DNA from: Favolaschia claudopus
Lineage: Eukaryota; Basidiomycota; Agaricomycetes; Agaricales; Mycenaceae
Length of the DNA stretch: 64,000 nucleotides
Assembly: GCA_037176885.1 (NCBI GenBank)
Contig: JAWWNJ010000251.1
Coordinates: 62,001-126,000 of the forward strand
Direction: 5' to 3'
The notes under the pieces were generated by a model, which ran no database searches, was not told the DNA's origin, and saw only the letters and a program-made list of their open reading frames with translations. Within the stretch, counting starts at the first letter, position 1; the number at the start of each line of letters is the position of its first letter. Made by a program: the position numbers and the translations under genes. This document shows, piece by piece, positions 1 through 10,837 of the stretch.

Positions 1-3
1 TTG

Positions 4-888
4 AGTATATAGGTGTTGGTAGGGTACTGTATATACTCTATGCTTATTCACAGCACATGAGGTTCAAATGAGCCAATTGAATCTGAGTTGAACCAAAGTT
101 GAACACTCAGAAAAGTTCATTCGGCGCGCAGTCCGAAGTCACATGACAATGACAGTGACGGCCGTTCCCGAAGTCCGAGGCCACGGACTCAGGACTCCTG
201 GACAGTGCTTACAAAGCATCCGGACGGACATTTGTAAGCATCTGCATTCTGGAGCCCTATACCGATGAATGGGGAAGCAAGCTTCCCCATAAAAGCGAGT
301 GCTTCAAAAAGAACCAGTGCCGTGACTGAAACTGGGACCGAGCGCGAGCAAACAAAGAAAATGAGAACGAGACGGCGAGAGCGAGCGGAGACGAGGAGGC
401 GTAGGTGTAGGCGTTGGGCGAGAGCGGAGGCGGAGGCGGAGACGGCGGCGATACGAGACGAAGCAAAACTAATACGGTGACTTCAGAGGTGGGATCAAAA
501 GCTTCGTATTGGTACTTTGAGTACAGCATAAATAGAAGAGAACATGTGAAAAGCACTAGATAGATGAATGATATGAGTCCATGTGGAATAGCAAGCCAGG
601 ATGAGAGGGAAAGAGCCGTTTGAGGAAATCATGATGATCTCCAGGAACCGGCTATGCAGGGAAAGATGAAATAGACTTGTCCAATGAAAAGAAAGAGAAA
701 CCAGCGATGACCGAGTAAGACTCGCTCAGCCTTCACTGTCATTGTCATGTGACTTCGGACTGCACACTGAATTGGCGCCGAATGAACTTTTCCGAGTGTT
801 CAACTTTGGTTCAACTCAAGTTCAATTGACCTGTTTGAACCCCATGTGCTGTAAATAAATATATATACCCTACCAACACCTATATACT
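4..888. mobile_element. Non-autonomous foldback DNA element with about 155-bp terminal inverted repeats
   Basis: The first 155 bases, starting AGTATATAGGTGTTGG, recur in inverted order at about 730-888, ending CCAACACCTATATACT, with a few mismatches. The interior has only short overlapping open frames and no recognisable transposase, so I read it as a MITE or foldback element. The left flank is cut by the window edge after three bases, so the target duplication cannot be read and the superfamily is unassigned. Confidence 0.75.
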
Positions 889-1067
889 AAATGGTTGCTT
901 GCTAATTAAGAAAGAATTCAGTAAGCATCAAGTTGTGCAAGTTACCTTGAAGCCTCCTCAAGTTACAAGCAATTTGCCACCAGTGCTGGGGCTCAGGGGA
1001 TGCTCTGAGCAACTTCAAAAGAATTACCAGACTTTGTGCTACTACCAGTGTTGAATATACTTACCAC

Positions 1068-1793
1068 TACAGTCGTAAACTGGGAAGCGCAACGATTAGC
1101 TTTCCCCGCGGATTATTCGATGAAAAATGCACCAAAACTCTGGATTTTTTGTGCTAGGGTAATAGCCCCGCATCCTTTTAGCAGATTCGTCAAAAATTCG
1201 GGGTCGTTACAGTCTGTTTTGAGTGAGTTCAAGGGCCAAAGTTTGGCTTCACCCAAATGGGCCAAATAACGTAGAAGAGCAACAATAGTAAACAAAGCTA
1301 GGATCCTTCCCCGCAGGTCGCGACAACATAGAGCATGTATATTTAGGCTCTAGAAGTATCATACCACAAATCAAGCATGCACAGAAACACCAGGTGGTGT
1401 TTATATTGCAAGGCAAAATTCACAATTCAGCTGAAAAAATCAAAAATCAGCAACAAACCAGCTGGTTCTCGCCCTTCAAAGAAGCTATGCAGTCCAATTT
1501 TTTTGCCAATGGGAAATATAGTTTGTGGGGACTTTTAAGACACCAAATTTTCCACGGAGATGTTCAAAGGTTTGGGGAAATCACAAACTTCCTTCCAAAA
1601 TTGGGCATTTTCGACAAATTGCGCTCCCACTGCCCAGGGAAGTAATTTTTAGGCTCCAAAAAGTGTTCCATTGCATTTAGCGACCTCAAAAATGGTAGGA
1701 GAGTGCAGATTCCAGCTCGCCAAAATGTCCGCGGGTACGGAATATGCGTGTTGCTCTTCTACGTTACGTTGCGCTTCCCAGTTTACGACTGTA
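1068..1793. mobile_element. Tc1/mariner-like MITE (TACAGTCGTAAACTGG ends)
   Basis: A 26-bp inverted repeat (CAGTCGTAAACTGGGAAGCG at the left) closes at 1767-1791 and is flanked by TA on both sides, the Tc1/mariner signature. The right arm goes on into a segment containing CGTAGAAGAGCAACA whose partner lies only at 1267-1287, so the left arm seems to carry about 170 extra bases after position 1094. No transposase frame is present. Confidence 0.7.
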
Positions 1794-2842
1794 TCCATTA
1801 AGTATAAGCTTTAGCTGTCAAAATTAATAATTCAAAAAAACCAAGGCCACTGAGTGTGCAACCAGATTCATCAGGAGCAGAAGGGTCTTGAAGGTGTATA
1901 TGAGGGCGGTTACTGAGGCGGCTCTGAGGTTCGTCATCTGAATAAATTGGTTACCCAAATCGGGCGAAAAACTGCTCGAGCCAATAATGTTGCCGAATTT
2001 AGCAAGATTGACTACTTACTGTACATGGATGAATTGGACGTATTTGGCTAGGATATTGAATTCTTCGCACTGAAGCAAGCTTACCCTCCTATGTGGACCA
2101 TTGTCCACATACCCAACATGTTACACCCCTCCTTTCCGTCTCGTCCATATCTTGCTTATATGGCCTCGTATCCACCGATTATAGTAGCTCTCGCACCCCC
2201 CACTTTGTCGCTCTCTTGCACCTTGAATATACCTGCTTGCGCTCATTTCTCGTGTGATCCCTAACCTGTTCTATAAACAGTCTGCTACGCGAGGCCGACT
2301 CGTTGGTCCTACAGCGGCAAAATCTGATGTCGCCCCAAAAAAGGAAATTATAGATTTGACATGCATCCTTTTTCCACCTCGAAAATTGACACTTTTTCGG
2401 CAATACCATCTTTGGCCCAGTTCTCCTCAATGAATCAACGTAGAGTAGAGTTGTAGAGTAGTGGCTTCGGATAGCAAAATGGATTGACGGGCCGGGATCC
2501 AGTTTTGCCTGGGACACGCTCGTCGTCGCTGTGGGAGAGGCGCCCAGCCAAATATTTGCGCGTGTCCCATGGAAATCCAAGGCCACGATTTCTTGTGGGA
2601 CACGCCGAGATGTCCGAAAGACAAGACGTGAGAGGCCCACGCTGATTGTTGCCGCTTGAGTGACGAGAGGTGACGAGAGAAGCGCGCAACGGTCCCGACC
2701 GCCTGTGATGGGCGCGTCAATGGGATCATAAATTACGCGAAATCTGAGAACTCCAATGGCCTCAAAGCATTCGGTGCCCCGGGGCCGCCCCACCACTCCC
2801 GGGACACGCTGGCGCTGCCAATTCCCTTATTGACACGACTGA
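1794..2842. other. No supported gene
   Basis: Intergenic DNA. An open minus frame of about 205 codons (2179-2796) exists but resembles no family I know, has competing frames on the same strand and no splice context, so I do not call it a gene. The string CTACGCGAGGCCGAC near 2286 recurs at about 39145. Confidence 0.4.
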
Positions 2843-2920
2843 ATGCAGGATACCACGGTGGGCCACAGAAACACAAGACAAAACCTTGAAACCCCTCGCG
2901 GTGGGCTCCAAAATGATGGA

Positions 2921-3340
2921 CCTGCGATGCCTCCGGGCGTGGAAAGCAACACAAGGTGTGTGTGTGCGAGTGGGCACAAAGCTGCTCGTGTGCTGGGGCC
3001 TGAGTCCACTGCTACGACGGAGGCAGGGAGCGAGAGATAGAGGCGGAAGGCAAGAGCGATCTATAGAAACCAATACAAACACGTCGTAACTAATACTTTA
3101 ATTTAAACTATGTCAAACTACAAATCCACGTGACGCGCAGCCAGCGAGGCGCCAAGCTCAACTGATAGACCTGCGAAGCCTCCGGGCGTGGAAGGCAACA
3201 CAAGGCGTGTGTGTGCGAGTAGGTTCTAAGCTGCTCGTGGGCTGGGGCCTGAGTCCACTGCTACGACGGAGGCAGGGAGCGAGAGATGGAGGCGGAAGGC
3301 AAGAGTGATCTATAGAAACAGATACAAACACAGGTCGTAT
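2921..3340. repeat. Two direct copies of an approx. 165-bp unit
   Basis: The segment 2921-3088 (starting GACCTGCGATGCCTCCGG) is repeated at 3169-3336 in the same orientation with scattered substitutions, including the shared CTGCTACGACGGAGGCAGGG. A second short motif, AGCCAGCGAGG, occurs at about 3140 and 3591. No coding potential is evident. It is an old local tandem duplication or part of a larger unrecognised repeat. Confidence 0.65.
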
Positions 3341-3613
3341 GTAACTACTAGTGATCCGCTCAGGCGCGGTGTGCTCGCGAAGTGTAATCCCAATGACAAA
3401 AAAATTCTCTCCTCTTTCTCGGACATAACCGATCGTTGATTATGGGTTTGAGGGCATTCTGTGCTGAGACCAATGTCAGCCACTGCGCAACACTTTGTTC
3501 GTGTTTACCCTGAGCCAGCCCCCAGCCGGTCACGTGAAGGTAGGATTGCTCGTTTCGCTCGCAACAACTACAAATAAATGTGATACGTAGCCAGCGAGGG
3601 GCGAGGCTCAACA

Positions 3614-4042
3614 CTGGTGATTTACTACACTGTCTACACATGAGTAGTATATGCTCCCCTACATACTTTTTGAGATTCAAATCAGCCATCTTGGCATACA
3701 GTCGCGGCAAGATCAAAAGTGACGTCACGTGACGTATTTGGCGCATACTGTACGTGGCCCACGTGACGTCACCTTTGATCTTGCCGCAACTGTACTTACA
3801 ATCACAGCACAAATTATCAAAAACAATACAACTCTGAATTTTCAGAAAGAGATGCAATAAAACCACACCTACCATGTCTCCAACAACCCCAACTCAGTTT
3901 TGTAACCTCCGGGAAGTCAGCCTGGTAAGACCTAACCAGACCTTATCACGCCTTATAAGTTCACCCCTCGAACCTTATTAGGCCTTATAAGGCCGTTAGG
4001 TGCTCCAAGGCCTTACCAGGCTTTTTCAATTTTTCCGACAAC
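3614..4042 (-). repeat. Partial copy of the AAGGCC-rich element also found at 30.5 kb
   Basis: Read on the minus strand, 4042 down to 3614 matches 30503 to about 30835: it starts TGTCGGAAAAATTGAAAAAG, runs through several AAGGCCTTATAAGG motifs and ends near the motif CACTGGTGATT. Only the left half of the element is present here. A 98-bp palindromic MITE (3697-3794) is inserted in this copy and absent from the 30.5-kb copy. Confidence 0.7.
3697..3794. mobile_element. 98-bp palindromic Tc1/mariner-like MITE
   Basis: Two arms of about 35 bp, TACAGTCGCGGCAAGATC and its near-perfect complement ending GATCTTGCCGCAACTGTA, are separated by a short spacer and flanked by TA. The arms hold the palindrome TGACGTCACGTG. 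The ends match the family found at 6293, 7456 and 7614. The related sequence near 30755 shows the site without the insert. Confidence 0.8.
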
Positions 4043-5819
4043 CGCTCCCATGTTCTCTCATGATTGCCAGTAATCTCTATACAGTTGTACAAGATACGCC
4101 TCCGCTTCGCTCCGGCACCCGCGGGGCATGGACATTGAACATAAATGGCGGACTCGCTTGAGTTCTACGTCCCGCTGCTCTCTGTATGTTAGTTTGAAGT
4201 CAATATCGATAACAACACTAGTGGAAGAATACGGAGTGCACGAGCTGCACTTCGCTCCGATGGACTCGGAATGCACTACCGGAATCTGAACCGGGAAAGC
4301 GAGCTGCCAATCGATTTTTCTTTTTCAGCGACGTACCTCAGAAGCCACGACAGCTTTGATTCAGCTCAAGGATCTAGTGATGAAGAGTCAGAAGTCTCCC
4401 AGTATCTCTGTATCCAAATACCTACTGTGTTGCTTGTTGTTCTCATCAAGGACCTAGTTGGCCCAAACATTGTAAATCTTCGGAACCATATTGAGGCGGC
4501 GGTCATTCGAGCTCTGATGAAGTGCCTTGAATTTGATCAATTGGGACGGGACGGCAGAAAATATTCAATGAGTTGATTGATTAGGCTTGCCAGCATTCTC
4601 AGACCATCCATGTTGAAAAAATGTAACAAAAAAAGATTTTTGGGGTTGAGGGCAGGCAGTGGCAAGGCTTGATTCGAGTGCAATTCGATTGCGTTGAGTA
4701 TGAACAGCTGTAGAGCAATGTTGAATGACAAAGATGGGTAATATTGAAGCCACAAAGTGACCGTTCGACGAGTAATGGAAAGAAACTTGACAATGGTTCA
4801 TCAGATCTGTAGCGATACTCTTGGAGATCGCAGCGACACTGAGCGACAACCAAGCAGTGCGTAATCGATAGAGTTGTGAGTAGAAACCAACGCAGCAGAC
4901 TGCCAGCAGCGTTGAAGACTTGAAGCTTTGAAAAGGAAGGCACGAGCGTTCGGGTTGGCGTAGAGGGCACCGAGCTGGTATACATAGAGCGTCTGTCTAG
5001 GAGAGACTAGGGTTGGCGGCTGCTGAAGGAGATCGATGGTGGGAGACGGCAGGAAGCAAATTGAGAAACAAACCCTCAGCTCTTGTTGTTGCTTGCCTGC
5101 GGCGTAGTCCATAGCTGCAAAAGCTGTTGAGCTGATAAACGGAAATGAATTCCTAATTTGTCGAGCTTAGAGCACGAAAGCAAATAAATATCCACTCCGC
5201 AGGCCGCAGTGATGTGAAATGAACGAAAGTCAACCAATGAGTGAACGCAACCAGCTACCTCAAGAGAACACGACAAAATTAAACTTACGAGAAGGAGATG
5301 CTGCACTGCCGAGAGACCATCTCGTTAAAGAACGGTTAATTATGTAGCTCCAGACAGTCGGTCATTACTCCGAGTAGGAATATTGCCAAAACAATGTCAG
5401 AAAAAAACAACAAAACGTTCAAACGGCTCATTGTCGGGATATCCCGGCAGATTCCCACAATTTGGAAATGTTTCTGAGGGTCATATAAAATTTATATTGT
5501 TTGGGATGACCACGGAACTGGCACTGGGAGTATGTGCATTGTGCAGTGTGGCTGGCTGCAGGCTGAAAATCATTTACCTGTGCGCAAATGACATCCCGCT
5601 GTGCATTCCAAGTGCGCTCGTGGGTTGTAACTTGTGAGTTGTACATTTCGCAAAGTGAATATTATTTGACGAAAAATACAGTTATAAGCTGTTCCCAAAC
5701 TTGGGCTCGCACTGCCGCAGCAGTCTCGAGTGCAGATTTTGAGCCGTATTGGGCATGCACATTCAACATTGCCACACCCGAGGATATGGTCCATCCAGGA
5801 ATACGTATGTATGCCGTTT
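4043..5819. other. No supported gene
   Basis: Open frames here are short (at most about 128 codons), overlap in several frames and lack recognisable motifs. I see no inverted-repeat element or conserved splice pattern. Confidence 0.4.
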
Positions 5820-6292
5820 GTGCACTGTGGTTGCAGAACCCCCTGAATTTCCCATAGCCGGACTATGAATTCCACGATTCACAGGATTATCTAGTGAGTT
5901 CAGATTATGGGGTTGTAACTTCACGTAGCTAATTCACACAAATATATTAGGCCATTATGAACTACGTGAATTTCACTTGAAAATCGAATGAATGCATACT
6001 CTATGTGTGAAAACTGCTCAAAAAATACATTCCTGGCTTTCTGGCGGCTCTTTGAAATTCACTTGTGAACCTCATGAAATTCATGGAGTTCAAGTTGCCC
6101 GGAACACGGTACATGGTTCTGGTCACCAGTACTGGTTGTGTTCCTTATACAGTAACATAGTCAATTTAGGTAGTTCAAGTAACGTAGCTTAGTAGTTGTC
6201 GGTGAAGACTTGTAGTAACATATTCATTAAGTACCTCAGTACAGACCGAAAGCACCTAAGACTTGTATGTTGACACCAGTCAAAGCGAGAAA

Positions 6293-7456
6293 TACAGTTG
6301 CGGCGAAATCCATTTACTTACCAAATATGGAAATTCTCATCAAAGCCGCCCTACTGCACAGAAAAACGACTCACTGGTCGGTGGAAATAGGATAGACGGG
6401 ATGTATTTCTTGTGTAGAATAGGTCTACCCACAAAAACGAGCCGAATCTGTCATGCTTCTAACAGGTTTTGGCTGAAATTTCCCGAACAAGCTCGCCGGC
6501 CAGCTCGGCAAAACACTGTGGTCGCATAACCCCCTGACTTTCCCATAGTTGGTTCACAAGGTTTCAATGGGAAATTCACCGGAAAACTCTGTGAATTCCA
6601 CTATGGAGTTGTGAATTTCACGGAGATATTTTCACTGGGTCCAACTATGTGAGTGGGACATTCCATGGTGTTAATTCACATGGTTTGGGAATGATATCCA
6701 CCTCGTATTCCAATGAAAACTCTTTCACTGTGTTGGGTTCCCTTCTAATACTCCCGAAAGTCACTTGAAAAATACGTGAAAACTGCATGAAAAATCTACT
6801 ACGTAGTAGTACCCCTCGCTTTGACCAGTGTCAACATATCAACATACAAGTATTAGTCTTATCTCTTTTGTACGGAAGTACTTACTGAACAAGTACAACA
6901 AGTCTTTACTAACGATTACTAAGTTACGGTATTCAAAGTATGTATATGTAAATTGACTATATTACTGTATTAGGAACACAACCAGTACTGGTGACCAGAA
7001 CCATGTACCGTGTTCGAGGCAACTTGAACTCCATGAATTTTACGAGGTTTACGGGTGAATTTCCAAGAGTTGCCAGGAAGCAAGGAATGAACTTTCTGAG
7101 CAGTTTTCACACATATGCATTCATTCGATTTTCGAGTGAAATTCACGCACTTCATATTGCGGACTCTAATTATGTGAATCGGGTACGTGAAGTCACAACC
7201 CCATGAATCTGAATTCACTAGATAAACCCGTGAATGGTGGAATTCATGGTCCGGCTATGGGAAATTCATGGGGTTCTGCGACCACAGTGAAAATCCATAC
7301 AAAAACACAGACTTTTCTACACCAAACATACCGGCTTGAGGCTCTCAACATTTTTGTCAACTTACCGCTTGAGAAACCCATTCATATCCAAGAAAAAGAC
7401 GGGGATTGATCGGAATTTCCATATTTGGTAAGTAAATTGATTTCGCCGCAACTGTA
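6293..7456. mobile_element. Tc1/mariner-like MITE T inside Y, itself split by X
   Basis: Inverted ends of about 45 bp, TACAGTTGCGGCGAAATC followed by the TTACTTACCAAATATGG segment, occur at 6293 and in complement up to 7456, flanked by TA. The body without the inserted element X is about 390 bp. It resembles T2 (7614-7987) and the small MITE at 3697 at its ends. Confidence 0.8.
6514..7289 (-). mobile_element. CACTA-like non-autonomous element X (intact, 776 bp)
   Basis: It is bounded by CACTGTGGTCGCATAACC at 6514 and GGTTCTGCGACCACAGTG ending at 7289, with the 3-bp duplication AAA on both sides. It is a contiguous copy of element Y in the opposite orientation and lies inside T. It carries no gene. 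Confidence 0.85.
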
Positions 7457-7613
7457 AGTAGTAGATCTTTCACGCAGTTTGCACTGTGTTTTCACCTACT
7501 TTTCAAGTGGATTCCCGGAATATTGGAAGGGAATCCAACACCGTGAAAGAGTTTTCATCAGAATATGTGTTACAAAACCATGTGAATAAACACCGTGGAA
7601 TGTTCCATTCACA

Positions 7614-7987
7614 TACAGTTGCGGCAAGATCAATTTTCTTACCTTTTATGGAAACTCCAATCAAACCCGGCCTTTTCCCCTCAGAAAGATGTTAGATGGG
7701 CAATTAAAGTGCACAGAGGCAGGGAAATATCCCAAATTCAACAGAATATGCAAAAACATTAATCATTTTCCATGCATCTGCCCCACTGTTTGGACCAAGT
7801 TGTGATTCAAAAACAGCCTCTTATGGGTTGAAAATTATGCATAACTGCTCAATTTTTTCGCATTCAGTATAAATATATACTACTCTGAGCCCTATGTGCA
7901 GCTTGACACTCACTTTCATCTATTTCCAAGAGGCAAAAGGTGCATTTTGATGAGAATTTCCATAAAAGGTAAGAAAATTGATCTGTA
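7614..7987. mobile_element. Tc1/mariner-like MITE T2 with a damaged right end
   Basis: The left end, TACAGTTGCGGCAAGATC, is followed by a segment with TTTTCTTACC. The right end has the complement down to GATC and then TGTA, so about 10 bases (the TTGCCGCAAC part) are missing. TA flanks both sides, and element X provides the uninterrupted target sequence. Confidence 0.75.
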
Positions 7988-8040
7988 GTTGGACCCAGTG
8001 AAAATATGTCCGTGAAATTCACAATTTCGTAGTGGAATTG

Positions 8041-8851
8041 TATGGCTGTAATACTGGGGCAAAATTATTTTGCGCCCAGCTTTGTCAAGATTCTCACAAG
8101 TCGAGTGCAAATCAGCACAAAAATGCACAGGTGCGAAGGATGCGGAAAAACACACACCTTTTCGTGCAGAAAAAAAATGACACAGCCTCATGAACGGCAC
8201 AAAACCACACAGGTAGCAGTTAGCGTTCAAAGTCGAGCAAGTCAAAGCGCTGATGGATCACACGGATCAAAGATAAGTACCTCCGGCATCACAAATCCGC
8301 TCACCAAATGAGGACAAAATATGCTCAGTGCCTCAAGTGAGCAAAGGACTACTATAGCCTGACTGAGCCTTGCGCTGTACAAAGCAAAGTTCTGTGCCGT
8401 GCCTACCAGGTTCATCGCAATAATAGTTCTGATTTGTGTTCAACCTGACAGTTGCTACCTGATCCGTAAAAATGAAGAGTAGTATCTACCGATTGCTTCT
8501 TCGTCGTATTTGACTTTGATTTAGGAAACATCCAGTTTCGAAGGCCAAAGTCCACCCTCTCAATGTAAGCCATACATCTTCGAGGAATTAAAACTCCAAA
8601 GATCGAAGACACATCACAAATATGCCCAGGCCATCACTTCGGCAAGAGCCAGTACATCGGCAATGTAAGAAATCTTGAACTTGTGCGTTTTTGAAAGCCT
8701 TCGAAGGTGTGCATCTTTCTGGTGTGTGTGTTTTTGCGGTGCATGCACACACCTGTGTAAGTTTTTTGTTCAAGCTGTGTGTTTTTTTATGTTAGGTTGT
8801 GCGTTTTTTCATCGAAAATGGACATAATTATGCCCCGTTATTACCCCCGAA
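8041..8851. mobile_element. Unclassified inverted-repeat element Z
   Basis: An approx. 811-bp insertion into Y, flanked by a direct GAATTG (8035-8040 and 8852-8857). Its ends are imperfect inverted repeats sharing GTAATA..GGGGCA.AATTAT. The interior is rich in CACACAC/GTGTGTG tracts and has no convincing open frame. A 5-6 bp duplication does not by itself decide the superfamily. Confidence 0.65.
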
Positions 8852-9100
8852 GAATTGACAGAGTTTTCTAGTGAATTTCCCATTAAAACCTTGTGAACCG
8901 ACTATGGGAAATTCAGGGGGTTCTGCAACCCCAGTGGTGGGGGAAGCCATCCCCAGGCGTGTTACGCGAGGCGCGCCATCCATAGAAAAGGGTAAGCTAC
9001 AGTTTTGTGAAATGGGCGCCCTCAAGCACGTTTTGATTAGCCCAGACAGAACTAACGAAGCAAGGAGCAAAACAAAATCTTTTTGAAAAAACAATGACAT

Positions 9101-10336
9101 CTACCTAGGCCTTCTTTCGGAAACAACACAAATTATAGACAACTTTCCCGCATTCATCCAACTGATCAGCGCTCCCTGAATGCCCTTCGTAGTCTCAGCA
9201 TCCAAGCTGTCGATGCCAATGAAAACAAGGTTGATATTTCGAAGAACTGGGAGCGCGTTGGTCGTCATAACAGATGAGAGCTTGAGTATTGGGGAGAATT
9301 CAATGGACTGTTCGTCGTAGTGAATGATGAGGCTGAGATCCCGAAGGGATGGTGATGGAAGGAGAGGCAGCAGAAGTTCTAGGAGATGCCTGTTGTTTAT
9401 GTTTATGCAGAGTGCCCTCAGGGAGTGAAGATTGGCCAAGGAGACCAAGGAGGTCATATACTCTAGAAAATCCACGTCTGTTGTTAGAACCATAGTGATT
9501 GCGATTGAGGATATAAGCGCACGCTGATCTTGAACTATCAATTCCTCAAGATTGTTCCGCACTCGGTCTAAAATTGCGGCCAACATCGCTGCGTACTCGC
9601 TATCTCCAGCGGCGACCATGTTCGCCCCAAGTACGAGCTCACGGACGGAACCAAATTCCAAAGGACACAATGGGTCCAGAATCCAATCCGAACCTGGCCG
9701 AAGTGGCATATTGGCAATTCGAAGGGCGGAAATTTGGACGGACTCGAGATTGAAGGCGACGTTCGCAGATGACTGAGCCTCGTCGTGCACCCCGTGAATC
9801 CCGAGGCGTGTGATACGGGGAGTGAAACTTTTGAAAAGCCCGAGAAACAGAGCTAGAGTCACATCCAAATGTATGAATGAAACTGAACGAATTGTTGGGA
9901 AGGCGATCATTCGTGCAATGGCCAAGTACGAAATATCCTTGTCTGGATGATTCAGATGATCAAATGCCAATCTCTGTAGATTCGGGAGCTCGAGTACGCT
10001 GAGTCCCCCTATGATGCGGTCCTCGACAGGTGCTGTTAAGCTCTTCACATAGCGCAAGAGGTGGGGAGAAGTTCGCATAGTGGCCAAAAATCGCATCCAG
10101 GTGGCTTCTTCGTCTTTGTAACCAGTGCCCTGGCGCTGAATAGATACGTCACTGAAGATAACCCGCTGCGCTGCGTCTCGAAAGTTTGGAGAAACCAGAG
10201 CAATCGATCGAAGATCGATGAGCGAGTCAGCTTCAACGAACACGTCCGACAACTTGTCCACTACGCCGTCACAAAGTTCCTGGAGAGAGAACAGAGAAGC
10301 TGACGAGATGGGCACAACTGAATTTGCGCTCATCAT
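9101..10336 (-). CDS. F-box-type protein with degenerate leucine-rich region
   Basis: An intronless gene of 411 codons from ATG ATG at 10331-10336 to TAG at 9101. An F-box-like segment comes first (residues about 12-60: LCDGVVDKLSDVF, then the LRSIALVSPNFRDAAQRVIF pattern typical of agaricomycete F-box proteins). A long leucine-rich region of irregular repeats follows (LPNLQRLAFDHL, ITRLGIHGV, LHSLRALCINI, SLRDLSLIIHYD). Proteins of this type usually serve as substrate adaptors of SCF ubiquitin ligases, by family knowledge; the target is unknown. The frame is uninterrupted and the start region is clean, so I judge it functional. It stands alone between MITE-rich blocks. Confidence 0.8.
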   Translation of the reverse strand: MMSANSVVPISSASLFSLQELCDGVVDKLSDVFVEADSLIDLRSIALVSPNFRDAAQRVIFSDVSIQRQGTGYKDEEATWMRFLATMRTSPHLLRYVKSLTAPVEDRIIGGLSVLELPNLQRLAFDHLNHPDKDISYLAIARMIAFPTIRSVSFIHLDVTLALFLGLFKSFTPRITRLGIHGVHDEAQSSANVAFNLESVQISALRIANMPLRPGSDWILDPLCPLEFGSVRELVLGANMVAAGDSEYAAMLAAILDRVRNNLEELIVQDQRALISSIAITMVLTTDVDFLEYMTSLVSLANLHSLRALCININNRHLLELLLPLLPSPSLRDLSLIIHYDEQSIEFSPILKLSSVMTTNALPVLRNINLVFIGIDSLDAETTKGIQGALISWMNAGKLSIICVVSERRPR

Positions 10337-10837
10337 GGCCAGAGTCAAAGGCAGAACTGCCAGAAGTGTGGGTACTGTATTCCCAGGCCTATCACGTTTT
10401 TTTTTTTTTTTTTTTTTTTTTGCTAAAAGTCCATGCCAAATGTTGAGTGCATAGTGTGCTTATCCCAGTGTTACATCAATACATGGTGCTATGTAGAGTA
10501 GTAGGTCTGTCAACTACATCCTACTGAAAATCGGTTGGTTAACAAGTCAATAGCAGAAGCGTTTGAGACATCAAACGGGGTCTATGCAAAGAGAGGAGGA
10601 TCACTCCCACGGTCTCCGTGACATGTCGCGTCGCGCGCGCGACTCGTCTCTCTTGATGGAAATTGGGACCGGTGCCACTCATTGAGCCACTCATCTGTTT
10701 CTCTGGACCATGCCTCGCCCTACTTGGTCTCACAGCTCTTCTTGGTCCTCGGCTTCGTCTCCCTTCGTGCGGAACGTCTCTGGCACTCGTCAGCGCTCGA
10801 AACTGTTCATTCCCGGGCCACCACTGCGGCAATCTCC
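10337..10837. other. Intergenic; long poly-T tract
   Basis: A run of about 25 T lies at 10397-10421, upstream of the F-box gene. Overlapping low-complexity frames on both strands around 10540-11180 are shadows of the S/G/R-rich minus-strand frame next door. Confidence 0.5.

Larger units (their letters stand above)
5823..8936 (+). mobile_element. CACTA-like non-autonomous element Y, interrupted by three insertions
   Basis: The ends are CACTGTGGTTGCAGAACC at 5823 and its complement ending at 8936, with a 3-bp duplication GTG (5820-5822 and 8937-8939). Removing the insertions at 6293-7456, 7614-7987 and 8041-8851 leaves about 760 bp. That matches the reverse complement of element X (6514-7289) along its full length. 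CACTG ends plus a 3-bp target duplication fit the CACTA superfamily. No transposase is encoded. Confidence 0.8.

Noticed and set aside
2179..2796. 205-codon open frame on minus
   Set aside because: No motif, several overlapping frames on both strands, surrounded by non-coding repeats.
5823..8936. A CRISPR-like or satellite array, suggested by many short repeated motifs (GTGAATTC, CATGAATT)
   Set aside because: The repeats are explained by inverted-repeat elements; there is no regular repeat-spacer spacing, and the organism is a eukaryote.
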